From Methylomarinovum caldicuralii (GTDB lineage: Bacteria > Pseudomonadota > Gammaproteobacteria > Methylococcales > Methylothermaceae): a DNA stretch of 64,000 nt. The notes beneath the pieces are model-generated. The model was given only the letters and a program-made list of their open reading frames with translations. It was not told where the DNA came from and searched no databases. The translations under genes were made by a program, and so were the position numbers. This document shows, one piece after another, positions 34,805 through 46,240 of this stretch (position 1 is the first letter of the stretch; every line of letters begins with the position of its first letter). The DNA lies in the NCBI RefSeq assembly GCF_033126985.1, contig NZ_AP024714.1, forward strand, positions 310,001 to 374,000, written 5' to 3'.

Positions 34805-36024
34805 TGGCGGTCGGCCCCGACACCTTTCCCGCCATGCCGGCCATCGCCGGCATCCGCCTGGGTACGGCCCATGCCGGCATCCGCAAGTCTGAGGCTGACG
34901 ATCTCACCGTCATCGAACTGGCCCCGGGCACTGCAGTGGCGGCCACCTTCACCCGCAACGCCTTCTGCGCCGCTCCTGTCCGCGTGGCCCGGGAACACTT
35001 GGCGCACGGCGGCGACATCCGCTGGCTGGTGATCAACGCCGGCAACGCCAACGCCGGCACCGGCACCGAGGGGCTGGCGGCCGCCCGCGCCACCTGCGCC
35101 GCCCTGGCGGAACTGACCGGCGGCACACCCCGTCAGGTCCTGCCTTTTTCCACCGGCGTCATCGGCGAACCCCTGCCGGTGGTGAAGCTGACCGCCGCCC
35201 TCCCCGCTGCCCTGGCCCGGCTCGATGCCGCCGGCTGGGAAGCGGCGGCCCGGGCGATCATGACCACCGATACCCGACCCAAGGGCGCGGCAGCCACCTG
35301 CAGCATCGAAGGCCGGCCGGTCACGGTCGCCGGCATCGCCAAGGGCAGCGGCATGATCGCCCCCAACATGGCCACCATGCTGGCCTACGTGGGCACCGAC
35401 GCCCGCGTCGATCCGGCCGCGCTCCAGACCCTGCTCCGGGAAGCGGTGGCAGTCAGTTTCAACGCCATCACCGTCGATGGCGACACCTCCACCAACGATG
35501 CCTGCGTTCTCATGGCCACCGGCCAGGCCGGCACTTCCCCCTTGGCCCCTGCCCATCCCGACTGGGGCGGGTTCGCCGCTGCGGTCACCCGGGTCTGCCG
35601 CGAGCTGGCCGAGGCCATCGTCCGCGACGGCGAGGGCGCGACCAAATTGATCCGCATCCGGGTGGAACAAGCCGCAGATCAGGACGAGGCCCGCCGGGTC
35701 GGCTTCACCGTCGCCAACTCTCCCCTGGTCAAGACCGCCTTCTTCGCCGGCGACCCCAACTGGGGGCGGATCCTGGCCGCGGTGGGACGCGCCGGCATCG
35801 AGGGTCTGGACATCGGCCGGGTGGAGATCTGGCTCGACGCGGTGCGCATCGTCCGCGCCGGCGGCCGCGACCCGGACTACACCGAAGCGGCCGGGCAGCA
35901 AGTGATGGCGCGTGACGAGATCGGCGTCCGCATTCTGCTGGGACGGGGACAGGCCGGGGCGGAAATCCTCACCTGCGACCTGTCCTACGACTATGTCCGC
36001 ATCAACGCCGAATACCGCACCTGA
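34804..36024 (+). CDS. argJ: bifunctional glutamate N-acetyltransferase / amino-acid acetyltransferase ArgJ
   Basis: A 406-residue ornithine acetyltransferase. The autoproteolysis site and nucleophile Thr191 are in GSGMIAPNMATMLAYVGTDA; the tail FTVANSPLVKTAFFAGDPNW and the end SYDYVRINAEYRT are conserved. It recycles the acetyl group between N-acetylornithine and glutamate in arginine synthesis, and here may also make N-acetylglutamate. Its ATG overlaps the secA stop. The Nudix gene start lies within its last 32 bp. Confidence 0.96.
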
Positions 36025-36979
36025 CCCTTGGCCCCACGTCGCCGCCGGCGTGATCCGAGACGCCTGCAGGCGGGTGCTGCTGAGCCGGCGGCCGCAGCAC
36101 GTCCATCAGGGGGGGTTGTGGGAATTTCCCGGCGGTAAGTGCGAGCCGGGGGAAACCGCCCGCCAGGCGCTGATCCGGGAGCTGGCCGAAGAACTGGGGA
36201 TCGCCGTGACCGCCGCCGAACCCCTGATCCAGGTCCGCCACCGCTATCCGGACCGCTCTGTCCTGCTCGACGTTTTCGAAGTCACCGGCTTCGAGGGCAT
36301 TCCCGAAGGCCGGGAAAACCAACCCCTGGCCTGGGTGGCGCTGGAGGAACTGGACCGCCATCCCCTGCCGGCCGCCGACCGCCCCATCGTCACCGCCCTG
36401 CGCCTGCCGCCCCGCTATCCCATCCTCGAAGGCGGACGGACGGCAGCGCGTTATCAATACTGGCTCGAGCACCTGCTGGCGACAGAGCATACGCTCATCT
36501 ACTGGCGGGCCCGGGACCTCGATCCTGAAGCTTACCGCAAGCTGCTGGAGCGCTTCCTGCCCCGGGTCCGGCAGGCCGGCGCCACGCTGATGCTGCGCGC
36601 TGATCTCGAAATCCCCCCCGCTCCGGGGCTGGGGCTGGGGCTGCACCTGGACCGCACTGCCCTGGCACGCTGCCGCCAGCGGCCGGCGGGCTGGCGCTGG
36701 GTCGCCGCGGCCTGTCACACCCTGGCCGAGCTTCAGCAGGCCCAGTCCCTGGGGCTGGATTTCGCCGTCCTCTCCCCCGTCCTGGCCACGCCCACCCATC
36801 CCGACGCCCGTCCCCTAGGCTGGGATACCGCTGGCGACTGGCTGCAGCAGGTCAATCTTCCGGTTTACCTCCTCGGGGGGTTGAAGCAGCGGCATCTGAG
36901 CCGGGCGCGCCGCTGCGGCGCCCGCGGCCTGGCAGGCATCCGTGCTTTTCTTCCGGAACGCGAATTCAACTACACTTGA
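35993..36979 (+). CDS. Nudix hydrolase (MutT-like) fused to thiamine phosphate synthase-like domain
   Basis: A 328-residue two-domain protein. Residues about 14-140 form a MutT-type Nudix domain, with the Nudix box GGKCEPGETARQALIRELAEELG. Residues about 145-325 resemble ThiE/TenI (CHTLAELQQAQSLGLDFAVL, then PVLATPTHPDA), but lack several phosphate-binding residues of true ThiE. MutT removes 8-oxo-dGTP; the second domain's activity is unknown. This fusion is common downstream of argJ in gammaproteobacteria. ATG 35993 is the nearest ATG before the Nudix fold but lacks a clear ribosome site; ATG 35912 is longer. Confidence 0.85.
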   Translation: MSASTPNTAPDPWPHVAAGVIRDACRRVLLSRRPQHVHQGGLWEFPGGKCEPGETARQALIRELAEELGIAVTAAEPLIQVRHRYPDRSVLLDVFEVTGFEGIPEGRENQPLAWVALEELDRHPLPAADRPIVTALRLPPRYPILEGGRTAARYQYWLEHLLATEHTLIYWRARDLDPEAYRKLLERFLPRVRQAGATLMLRADLEIPPAPGLGLGLHLDRTALARCRQRPAGWRWVAAACHTLAELQQAQSLGLDFAVLSPVLATPTHPDARPLGWDTAGDWLQQVNLPVYLLGGLKQRHLSRARRCGARGLAGIRAFLPEREFNYT

Positions 36980-37096
36980 AGGAGACGAGCTATTGGCACC
37001 GCGCCAGAATTTTCTTTTTGAGCCTGCCATGCCAGTGAGTTTCTTCGACAAAGAACCGCCCTGCCGATCTGGAACGGCATTTTAAAGGTGTCTTCC

Positions 37097-38389
37097 ATGC
37101 TGAAACGCCTGTTGAAAAAAGCCGGCACCCGGCGCAAACCGGCTGCCACTCTCGCTCCCAGACCGGTGACGCTGGCGGAGCTGCAGCAACTGATCCCGAT
37201 CCGCAACCTGTCCGAGGAGGAGTTGCTCGCCTTCTCCCTGAACCAGAGCACGGAAACCTACGGCGCCGGCTCCATCCTCTTCGAAGCGGGCACCCCGGAG
37301 GACACCGTGCTCTATCTGCTGAACGGCACGGTGACGATGGTCCTGGGCGAAAGCCAGGAATACGAGGTCGTCGCCGGCTCGGCCAAATCCCGCTTCCCCC
37401 TGTCCCACGGAGACACCCACAAGGCCACCGCCATCGCCAAAACCGACGTCGAGGTTCTGCGGGTCTCCGCCCGCGTCATGCACAAGAATCTGGTCCTTGA
37501 CGACGACCGCCTGTCGCAGCCGGAAAACTGGGACGTCCCGGACTGGATGCGCAAAACCACCCTCTATCAGGCTTTCTGCCAATATCTGACCGACGAGGAA
37601 ACGAAACTGCCGATGCTGCCAGACATTGCCGCGCGCCTGCGCCGGGCCATCGACTGGGACGACATCGGCGTCGCCGAAGCGGCCAAGATCGTCCAGCTGG
37701 ATGCCAGCGTCGCCGCCCGCCTCATCCAGGTTGCCAACAGCCCCCTGTACCTGGCGGCCAGGCCGGTGACCAACTGCCTGGAGGCGGTCAACCGCCTGGG
37801 ACTGAAGGCCACCTGCAATCTGGTGATGTCGTTGTGCCTGAAGGATTTGTTCCAGTGCCGCGATCCCCGGCTGCGGAAACGGATGCAACGGATCTGGCGG
37901 GACGGGCTGCATCTCTCCGCCCTGACTTACGTGCTTGCCAAGGACAATCGCTGGCCCGATCCGGAAGAGGCATTGCTGGCCGGGCTGATCTGCGAGATCG
38001 GCGCCATTCCCTTCCTGGTGTTCGTCAGCGACTTTCCCCGGGACCACTATACCGAGGAAGATCTGGACCGGACCCTGAAGGCCGTTATGGGACCTGTCGG
38101 ACACTACCTCCTGAAAACCTGGGGATTTGCCGACGAACTCGCTCAGGTGCCGTTGCTGGCCGAGGCCTGGCACTACGACAGCGGCCCTGAACTGACCCTC
38201 AGCGACCTGGTGATGCTGTCCAAATTGCATTACTGCATGGAACAGGGCCAACGGGATCAGGTTCCCATGATCAGCGCCATCCCGGCGGGCCAGAAACTGC
38301 GCGACGGCCGCCTGTCACCGGAATATTCCCTCAAGGTGTTACACGAGGCCAAGGCCGAGATCCAGGAAACGCTGGCGCTGCTGCGCTGA
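37097..38389 (+). CDS. cyclic-nucleotide-binding-fold plus HDOD signalling protein
   Basis: A 430-residue regulator. Residues about 25-130 form a cNMP-binding-like beta barrel (FSLNQSTETYGAGSILFEAG, VLYLLNGTVTMVL), without a clear RxA phosphate cassette, so nucleotide binding is doubtful. Residues about 165-365 form an HDOD domain: LPMLPDIAARLRRAID, ASVAARLIQVANSPLYL, NRLGLKATCNLVMSL. HDOD proteins lack the HD metal site and act in signalling and motility control. ATG 37097 follows AAAGGTG; an in-frame GTG lies nine bases before. The preceding 116 bp hold no gene. Confidence 0.85.
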   Translation: MLKRLLKKAGTRRKPAATLAPRPVTLAELQQLIPIRNLSEEELLAFSLNQSTETYGAGSILFEAGTPEDTVLYLLNGTVTMVLGESQEYEVVAGSAKSRFPLSHGDTHKATAIAKTDVEVLRVSARVMHKNLVLDDDRLSQPENWDVPDWMRKTTLYQAFCQYLTDEETKLPMLPDIAARLRRAIDWDDIGVAEAAKIVQLDASVAARLIQVANSPLYLAARPVTNCLEAVNRLGLKATCNLVMSLCLKDLFQCRDPRLRKRMQRIWRDGLHLSALTYVLAKDNRWPDPEEALLAGLICEIGAIPFLVFVSDFPRDHYTEEDLDRTLKAVMGPVGHYLLKTWGFADELAQVPLLAEAWHYDSGPELTLSDLVMLSKLHYCMEQGQRDQVPMISAIPAGQKLRDGRLSPEYSLKVLHEAKAEIQETLALLR

Positions 38390-38399
38390 AGCCGCAGGC

Positions 38400-39197
38400 T
38401 CAGAAGCGCAGCGGCCGGGGGATCGCGTGGCGCCGGCGGCGGTAGTCCGCCAGGATCTTCCGCACGTAGCGGCGGGTTTCCCGATAGGGTGGAATGCCCC
38501 GGTGCTGCCGGACCGCCGCTTCCCCCGCGTTGTAGGCCGCAAGCGCAAGCCCCACGTCGCCTTTGAAATGGCGCAGCAGCCAGTGCAGATAGAGCGCCCC
38601 GCCGATCAGATTCTCCACCGGATCGAACCGGTTCACCCCGAAACGCCGAGCCGTCTCCGGCATCAGCTGCATCAGCCCGTAGGCCAGCTTGGGGGACAGG
38701 GCGGTGGGATTGAAATCCGACTCGGCCTTGACGACCGCCACCACCAAACGGGGGTCGACCCCCAGTTCGGTGCCCAGCAGCTTTGCCCAGGCAACCACCC
38801 GGCGGCTGTCGAAACGCCCGGGATCCCGGGTCAGGGGACAGCCCGGATCCGCGGCCGGCCGGAGACCACGCAGCCGGCGCACCATCCGCAGGGCATAGCC
38901 GTCACCGTGGCGGGCGGCGCGCCGAAACCATCCCAGGGCGATGCGGGGATTGCGCTTCACCCCCCGGCCGTTGAAACGGAGCCAGCCCAGGCGGAACATG
39001 GCCCGGCGGTCGTGCAATGCGGCCGCAAGGCAGTAAAGGCGGTATGCCCGCCCCAGATCCTGCCGTCCTGCGGTTCCCAGTTCGAAGCTGTGGGCCGCCT
39101 GGCGCAAGCGTGCGGCAGGCAGCCCACCCTCCTGGCTCCTTGACGGCCAGGAGACCAACAGACACCCCAGGAGAACCCAACACTGCCAGGATTTCAT
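38400..39197 (-). CDS. SLT-type lytic transglycosylase with Sel1-like region
   Basis: A 265-residue exported protein: signal peptide (about 1-22, WVLLGCLLVSWPSRS), a short Sel1-like helical repeat region (DRRAMFRLGWLRFNGRG, then NPRIALGWFRRAARHGDGYA) and a C-terminal SLT domain. The catalytic Glu lies in VAVVKAESDFNPTALSPKLA, with YGLMQLMPETARRFGV and ALAAYNAGEAAVRQH completing the family pattern. It cleaves peptidoglycan glycan strands. ATG 39197 is chosen because the signal peptide starts there; the open frame continues 102 bases upstream. Confidence 0.88.
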   Translation of the reverse strand: MKSWQCWVLLGCLLVSWPSRSQEGGLPAARLRQAAHSFELGTAGRQDLGRAYRLYCLAAALHDRRAMFRLGWLRFNGRGVKRNPRIALGWFRRAARHGDGYALRMVRRLRGLRPAADPGCPLTRDPGRFDSRRVVAWAKLLGTELGVDPRLVVAVVKAESDFNPTALSPKLAYGLMQLMPETARRFGVNRFDPVENLIGGALYLHWLLRHFKGDVGLALAAYNAGEAAVRQHRGIPPYRETRRYVRKILADYRRRRHAIPRPLRF

Positions 39198-39300
39198 CGC
39201 CGTCCGCAAAGTGATTGTCCTGCTGATTCGAAGGGCAAAATCGATACCACCCCACGAATTCCGGTAATCCTTTCCGACAGCTGTAAAAAATTCTGACACT

Positions 39301-39915
39301 TCAGGCCAGCAACTGCCTGAGCAGATCGGCCAATGCTTCCCGTTGCCGTGACAGCCGCAGGCGGTCGGCGACGATGATGCTTTTGAGCGCGCTCAGGGCC
39401 TGATCGAAATCGTCGTTGACGACCAGAAAGTCGTATTCGTCGTAATGAGCGATCTCGGCCTTGGCGTCGCGCATGCGCCGGGCGATGGTTTCCTCGCTGT
39501 CCTGGCCGCGCCGGCGCAGGCGTTGTTCCAGCACCTCCCGGGAGGGGGGGAGAATGAAGATCGAGCGGCACTCCGGCAGTTTCTCCCGGATCTGACGCGC
39601 CCCCTGCCAGTCGATCTCCAGGATGACGTCGTAGCCCCGCTCCAGCTCGTCCAGCACCGGCTGGCGGGCGGTGCCGTAGTAGTGGTCGAACACCCTGGCG
39701 TATTCGAGAAACGCCCCCTCGGCGATCATGCGTTCGAAAACTTGGCGGGATACGAAATGATAGTCGCGCCCGTCGACCTCACCCGGACGGATGGGGCGGG
39801 TGGTATGGGAAACCGAGATGACCAGACGGTCCATCTCCTCCCGCAGGCGTTTGAGCAGACTGGTCTTGCCCGCCCCGGAAGGCGCGGAAACGATGAAAAG
39901 GGTTCCTTTGCTCAT
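39301..39915 (-). CDS. gmk: guanylate kinase
   Basis: A 204-residue guanylate kinase. The P-loop is SAPSGAGKTSLLKRL; SHTTRPIRPGEVDGRDYHFVS and GTARQPVLDELERGYDVILE are GMP-binding signatures. It converts GMP to GDP. It is followed in E. coli by rpoZ and spoT, but here a lytic transglycosylase gene lies next on the same strand. Three bases separate it from yicC upstream. Ordinary and complete. Confidence 0.97.
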   Translation of the reverse strand: MSKGTLFIVSAPSGAGKTSLLKRLREEMDRLVISVSHTTRPIRPGEVDGRDYHFVSRQVFERMIAEGAFLEYARVFDHYYGTARQPVLDELERGYDVILEIDWQGARQIREKLPECRSIFILPPSREVLEQRLRRRGQDSEETIARRMRDAKAEIAHYDEYDFLVVNDDFDQALSALKSIIVADRLRLSRQREALADLLRQLLA

Positions 39916-39918
39916 GGT

Positions 39919-40785
39919 TCACTCGATGTTCTGTACCTGTTCGCGCATCTGTTCGATCAGCACCTTCATCTCCAGGGCGCACTGGGTCAGGGCGGTGGAG
40001 GCGGCCTTGGCGGCCAGGGTGTTGGCCTCGCGGTTCATTTCCTGACACAGAAAGTCCAGCCGCCGCCCCACCGGCGCATCTTGGGTCAGGAGGCGCTCGA
40101 CCTCGTCCAGATGGGTATCGAGCCGGTCCAGTTCCTCGCTGACGTCCAGTTTCTGCGCCAGATACACCAATTCCTGTTCGAGGCGGTCGCGGTCCGGTTC
40201 GGCGCAGACTTCCTCGATGCGGGCGGTCAGCTTCTCCCGCAGCGCGGCCAGGGCCTGCGGCAGACGCTGCCGCGCTTCGGCCCCCCAGAGGCGCAGTTCC
40301 TGCACCCGCTGGCGCAGGAACTGCGCCAGCCGCTCGCCCTCCCGCTGCCGGACCGCAACCAGCTGCGTCAGGGCCTGGTCGAGCGCCTCCAGAATGGCGC
40401 CTCCCAAGGTCTCGCGGTCCACCTCCGGCTCCTTCAGCACCCCGGGCCAGCGCGCCACGTCGGTCGGGGAAGGCGGGGTCGAGGCCGGCAACCGGGCCTC
40501 GATGCCCACGAGCGCCCGCACCAGCGCGGTCACCAGCGGCTGGTTGAGCGCGAAGGTCCACTCCACATCCGGCAGGGGATCCAGACGCAGGGCGCACTCC
40601 ACCTTGCCCCGTTTCAGCCGCCGGGAGACGCGCTGGCGGATCTCCGGCTCCAGGAAGCGGAAATTTTCCGGCAGCCGCGGGATCAGATCCAGATAGCGGG
40701 AATTGACCGAGCGGATTTCCCAGCGCACCGCGTAAGGTTCGGCCCGCGCCTGGGCCTCGGCAAACGCCGTCATGCTTTTGATCAT
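39919..40785 (-). CDS. yicC: YicC family endoribonuclease-like protein
   Basis: A 288-residue protein matching E. coli YicC in length (287). It starts MIKSMTAFAEAQARAE and contains SVNSRYLDLIPRLPENFRFL; the C-terminal half contains EINRLDTHLDEVERLL-type text and the end PVGRRLDFLCQEMNREANTL, then IEQMREQVQNIE. YicC is reported to be an RNase that acts on small RNAs. ATG 40785, with GGAAGAGG upstream, is preferred over the ATG at 40797. Order yicC-gmk is conserved. Confidence 0.95.
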   Translation of the reverse strand: MIKSMTAFAEAQARAEPYAVRWEIRSVNSRYLDLIPRLPENFRFLEPEIRQRVSRRLKRGKVECALRLDPLPDVEWTFALNQPLVTALVRALVGIEARLPASTPPSPTDVARWPGVLKEPEVDRETLGGAILEALDQALTQLVAVRQREGERLAQFLRQRVQELRLWGAEARQRLPQALAALREKLTARIEEVCAEPDRDRLEQELVYLAQKLDVSEELDRLDTHLDEVERLLTQDAPVGRRLDFLCQEMNREANTLAAKAASTALTQCALEMKVLIEQMREQVQNIE

Positions 40786-40838
40786 GGCCTCTTCCATCTA
40801 TGCTTAAGGGACATGATGGTAAGCGCAATCCACGACAG

Positions 40839-41744
40839 ATGAAAGCCCGCCGCCCCGAGCCGCCGCCCGAGCGCCCCTTCGACCACCTCCCCAGCGGGCT
40901 GGTGGTGGACCGATACGTCATCGAGCGCCCGCTGGCCGACGGCGGTTTCAGCGCGGTCTATCTGGCCCGGCGGCTGGAAGACATGACCCAGGTGGCGATC
41001 AAGGAGTACCTCCCCCGCCGTCTCGCCTACCGCGACTGGAACGGCGCCGTGGTCCCCAACGACGAGGACTGCTGCAGCGCCTTCCTGCGGGGACGGAAAC
41101 TGTTCGTGGCCGAGGCGCAGATGCTGGCGACCCTGAAACATCCCAACATCGTCGAGGTCAACAGTTTTTTCCACGCCAACGCGACCGTCTACATGGTCAT
41201 GAGCTACGACTACGGCAAACTGCTCTCCTGGCACCTGAAACACCGTCCCCGGCAGCTGAACACCGCCTTCCTGCGACAGCTGGCCCTGGCGCTGCTGTCC
41301 GCCCTCGAATGCATCCACGGTCACGGTTTCGTGCATCTGGACCTGAAGCCGGAGAACATCCTCATCCGTCCCGACGGCAGCCCCCTGTTGCTCGACTTCG
41401 GCGCCGCCCGCCCGTTTCCCGCCGCAGCCGACTGGCGTCGCCCGGGCAAGGTCCGCACCCCCGGATTCTCACCGCCCGAACAGTATGGCAACCGCTGGCC
41501 CCTGGGACCCTGGAGCGACTTCTATGGCCTCGGGGCCACCCTGCGCTACTGCCTGGAACGACGCCCCCTGCCCGAAGCCTCCCGCCGCCTGGAACAGGAC
41601 CCGCTCGCGCCCCTCGCCGCCACCGCGGCGAGGCAGCGCCCACGCCCTTTCCTCGAAGCGATCGACCGCTGCCTGGCGCTGGAGCCGGGAAAACGCCCCC
41701 AGACGGCGGCCGAACTGCGCACTTTGTTGACTTCCGAAGGTTGA
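40839..41744 (+). CDS. Ser/Thr protein kinase
   Basis: A 301-residue Hanks-type kinase without a membrane segment. The glycine loop is PLADGGFSAVYLARR, the ATP Lys is in QVAIKEYLP, the catalytic loop is GHGFVHLDLKPENILI and the metal motif LLLDFGAAR; GFSPPEQYGNRWPLGPWSDF is the activation-to-subdomain IX part. All essential residues are present. No ribosome site decides the start: 40800 (13 more residues) is possible but leaves 14 bp to divergent yicC. Overall location beside yicC-gmk occurs in other gammaproteobacteria. Targets unknown. Confidence 0.85.
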   Translation: MKARRPEPPPERPFDHLPSGLVVDRYVIERPLADGGFSAVYLARRLEDMTQVAIKEYLPRRLAYRDWNGAVVPNDEDCCSAFLRGRKLFVAEAQMLATLKHPNIVEVNSFFHANATVYMVMSYDYGKLLSWHLKHRPRQLNTAFLRQLALALLSALECIHGHGFVHLDLKPENILIRPDGSPLLLDFGAARPFPAAADWRRPGKVRTPGFSPPEQYGNRWPLGPWSDFYGLGATLRYCLERRPLPEASRRLEQDPLAPLAATAARQRPRPFLEAIDRCLALEPGKRPQTAAELRTLLTSEG

Positions 41745-41748
41745 TGCG

Positions 41749-42315
41749 ATGAAACCAAAGAACGTCTGGCTCCTCCTGGTTCTGGTGCTGCTCGGTTGCC
41801 AGCTGGGCGATCTGGACTTTTACGTCCGCTTCGGGCAATCGCCCGGGCTGCAGGCGGAAGACCGGGTGCTGCTGGCGGGACGTCAGGCGGGCAAGGTCGT
41901 GGCTGTCAAGCGCGTCGAAGACGGCAGCTGGTGGGTGCAGGTGCAGATCGCATCCGGATTCCGCCGGCAGGTGACGACCGGTTCGCTGTTCCGCGCCCAG
42001 CCCGATCCGGGCCGGCCCGGGCGCCGCTGCCTCTACATCGTCCCCGCCCCGGAGGGAAAGCCCCTGCGTGACGGCGCCGTCGTGGAGGGGACGGAGGTGC
42101 CCGCCGACTTCCTTTCCCCCCTGTTGCAGAACATGGAGCAGGCGCTGAAGGAACTGCAGCGCCTGCCCGAATCGCCGCAGTTCCGGCAATTGCAGCGCCA
42201 GCTGGAAGAACTTTACCGGCAGATGGAGGAGACGGCCCGCGAGCTGGAGAAAAGGCTGTTCCCCCGGCGGCCGTCCCCCCAGCGGCGGCATACGCCCGAG
42301 CCGATGGACCTGTGA
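41749..42315 (+). CDS. MCE-domain lipoprotein
   Basis: A 188-residue protein with a lipoprotein-like signal (NVWLLLVLVLLGC) and a single short MCE/MlaD-like domain at about 25-115 (FYVRFGQSPGLQAEDRVLLA, then GRQAGKVVAV). A coiled-coil tail (about 120-165, ALKELQRLPESPQFRQLQRQ) ends in a Pro/Arg-rich stretch. MCE proteins ferry lipids between membranes, usually with an ABC transporter, none of which is encoded nearby. It starts 4 bp after the kinase stop, so they are probably cotranscribed. Confidence 0.8.
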   Translation: MKPKNVWLLLVLVLLGCQLGDLDFYVRFGQSPGLQAEDRVLLAGRQAGKVVAVKRVEDGSWWVQVQIASGFRRQVTTGSLFRAQPDPGRPGRRCLYIVPAPEGKPLRDGAVVEGTEVPADFLSPLLQNMEQALKELQRLPESPQFRQLQRQLEELYRQMEETARELEKRLFPRRPSPQRRHTPEPMDL

Positions 42316-42320
42316 CGCCG

Positions 42321-42761
42321 TCAGGGCTGCAGGACGATCAGCAGCTCCAGCACCAGCCAACCAGCCAGGATGGTGGCGAAAATCAGATGCATCAATATCC
42401 GGATCGGCAGTCCGGGCGGCGCCTCTTCCGTGAAGGGAACGAAATAGTCCGCCACCCCCAGCAGCTTCTCGCAGGCCAGGATCCGGCGGCACTTGAGGTC
42501 GTAGAACTTCTGGGTCCGGCTGTCGAGGATCCAGAACAGCACCGTGAGCACGATGCCGAACAGGGCGATGTAGATGTGATAGGGATGCAACTCGGCGATG
42601 GCGAAGGTGGCGGCCCCGACCACGGCGTTGATGGCGACGAAGATGGCAAAGCGCAGATAACGCAGCCGGATGTAGGCGCGGGCGTTGATACACGCCTGGC
42701 GGTAAAGCTCCAGCAGCACTTCGACGTCGATCTCGTCCAGATGGTGTGGATGCACGGTCAT
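42321..42761 (-). CDS. small inner-membrane protein, possibly RipA-like
   Basis: A 146-residue protein with a soluble N-terminus (HPHHLDEIDVEVLLELYRQA) and about three hydrophobic segments: AIFVAINAVVGAATFAIAEL, YIALFGIVLTVLFWILD and LIFATILAGWLVLELLIVL. The pattern of two helices, a charged loop (SRTQKFYDLKCRRILACEKL) and a last helix resembles proteins called RipA-family membrane proteins, but I am not sure. ATG 42761 has a GGGGGAAGC site; the longer upstream frame is antisense to purA. It follows purA by 32 bp. Function unknown. Confidence 0.72.
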   Translation of the reverse strand: MTVHPHHLDEIDVEVLLELYRQACINARAYIRLRYLRFAIFVAINAVVGAATFAIAELHPYHIYIALFGIVLTVLFWILDSRTQKFYDLKCRRILACEKLLGVADYFVPFTEEAPPGLPIRILMHLIFATILAGWLVLELLIVLQP

Positions 42762-42793
42762 GCTTCCCCCCTTGTCTGTTCCAGAGCGGCCCT

Positions 42794-45287
<2,494 letters not shown>

Positions 45288-45364
45288 GAATGGCGACTCC
45301 GAATCCACAAACGAAGGCCGGTCCCGATTGACATCGGAACCGGCACCCGGTTCAGCCGGGACGC

Positions 45365-46240
45365 TCAGTGCGTCGGCTTCTCGTGCTTGAAGTAGCGGAA
45401 GAAGTCCGAAGCCGGCTCGAGGACGATCATGTCCCGCTCCTGGTCGAACGACTTCTGATAGGCGTTCAAGCTGCGATAGAAGGCGAAGAACTCCTCGTTC
45501 TTGCCGTAGGCCTTGGCGTAGATGTCCGAGGCGACGGCGTCCCCTTCACCGCGGATCTTTTCCGCATCGCGGCGGGCCTCGGCGATGATCACCTCGCGCT
45601 GGCGGTCGGCATCGGCCTTGATGCGTTCGGCCGCTTCCATCCCTTGCGAGCGGAATTCCTTGGCCACCCGGGAACGCTCGGAACGCATCCGCTCGTACAC
45701 CGAGCTGGACACCCGCGGCGGCAGATCGATGCGCTTGATGCGAATGTCGATGATCTCGATCCCCAGCTTTTCGGCGATCGGCTTGGTCGCCTTGAGGAGA
45801 ATCTGACGGATCACCTCGCGGTCGGTGGACACCAGCTGGCGGATGGTGCGCTTGCCGAACTCGCTGCGCAGCTCGTCCTTGATGATCTGGTCCAGGCGGA
45901 TGTTGGCCTGACGCGGATCGCCGCCGACAGTGATGTAGAAGGTCTTGACGTTCTTGATCCGCCACTTGACGAAGGAATCGACGATGACGTTCTTCTTCTC
46001 CGAGGTCAAAAAGCGCTCCGGCTTCGAATCCAGGGTGAGAATGCGGGCATCGAACTTCTTGACGCTGTTCCACACCGGAACCGGCACCTTGAAGTGCAGG
46101 CCCGGCTTGTAGTCGTAGCGGACGATCTCACCGAAGCGGAACTTGATCGCCTTTTCGGTTTCGTGGACGGTGAATGCCGAGTTGTAACCGAGGAACAACA
46201 GCAGGACCAGCAGGCCCAATCCCCATTTCGACTGTGCCAT
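45365..46240 (-). CDS. hflC: FtsH protease modulator HflC
   Basis: A 291-residue SPFH protein with one N-terminal membrane segment (about 5-22, WGLGLLVLLLFLGYNSAFTV). KAIKFRFGEIVRYDYKPGLH and RMRSERSRVAKEFRSQGMEA are typical. With HflK it forms the large periplasmic cage around FtsH. It overlaps hflK by 1 bp. Complete. Confidence 0.96.
   Translation of the reverse strand: MAQSKWGLGLLVLLLFLGYNSAFTVHETEKAIKFRFGEIVRYDYKPGLHFKVPVPVWNSVKKFDARILTLDSKPERFLTSEKKNVIVDSFVKWRIKNVKTFYITVGGDPRQANIRLDQIIKDELRSEFGKRTIRQLVSTDREVIRQILLKATKPIAEKLGIEIIDIRIKRIDLPPRVSSSVYERMRSERSRVAKEFRSQGMEAAERIKADADRQREVIIAEARRDAEKIRGEGDAVASDIYAKAYGKNEEFFAFYRSLNAYQKSFDQERDMIVLEPASDFFRYFKHEKPTH

Noticed and set aside
36990-37015. 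TTGGCAC upstream of the HDOD gene as a sigma-54 promoter
   Set aside because: Ten bases after the GG there is GA, not the required GC, so the -12 element is missing.
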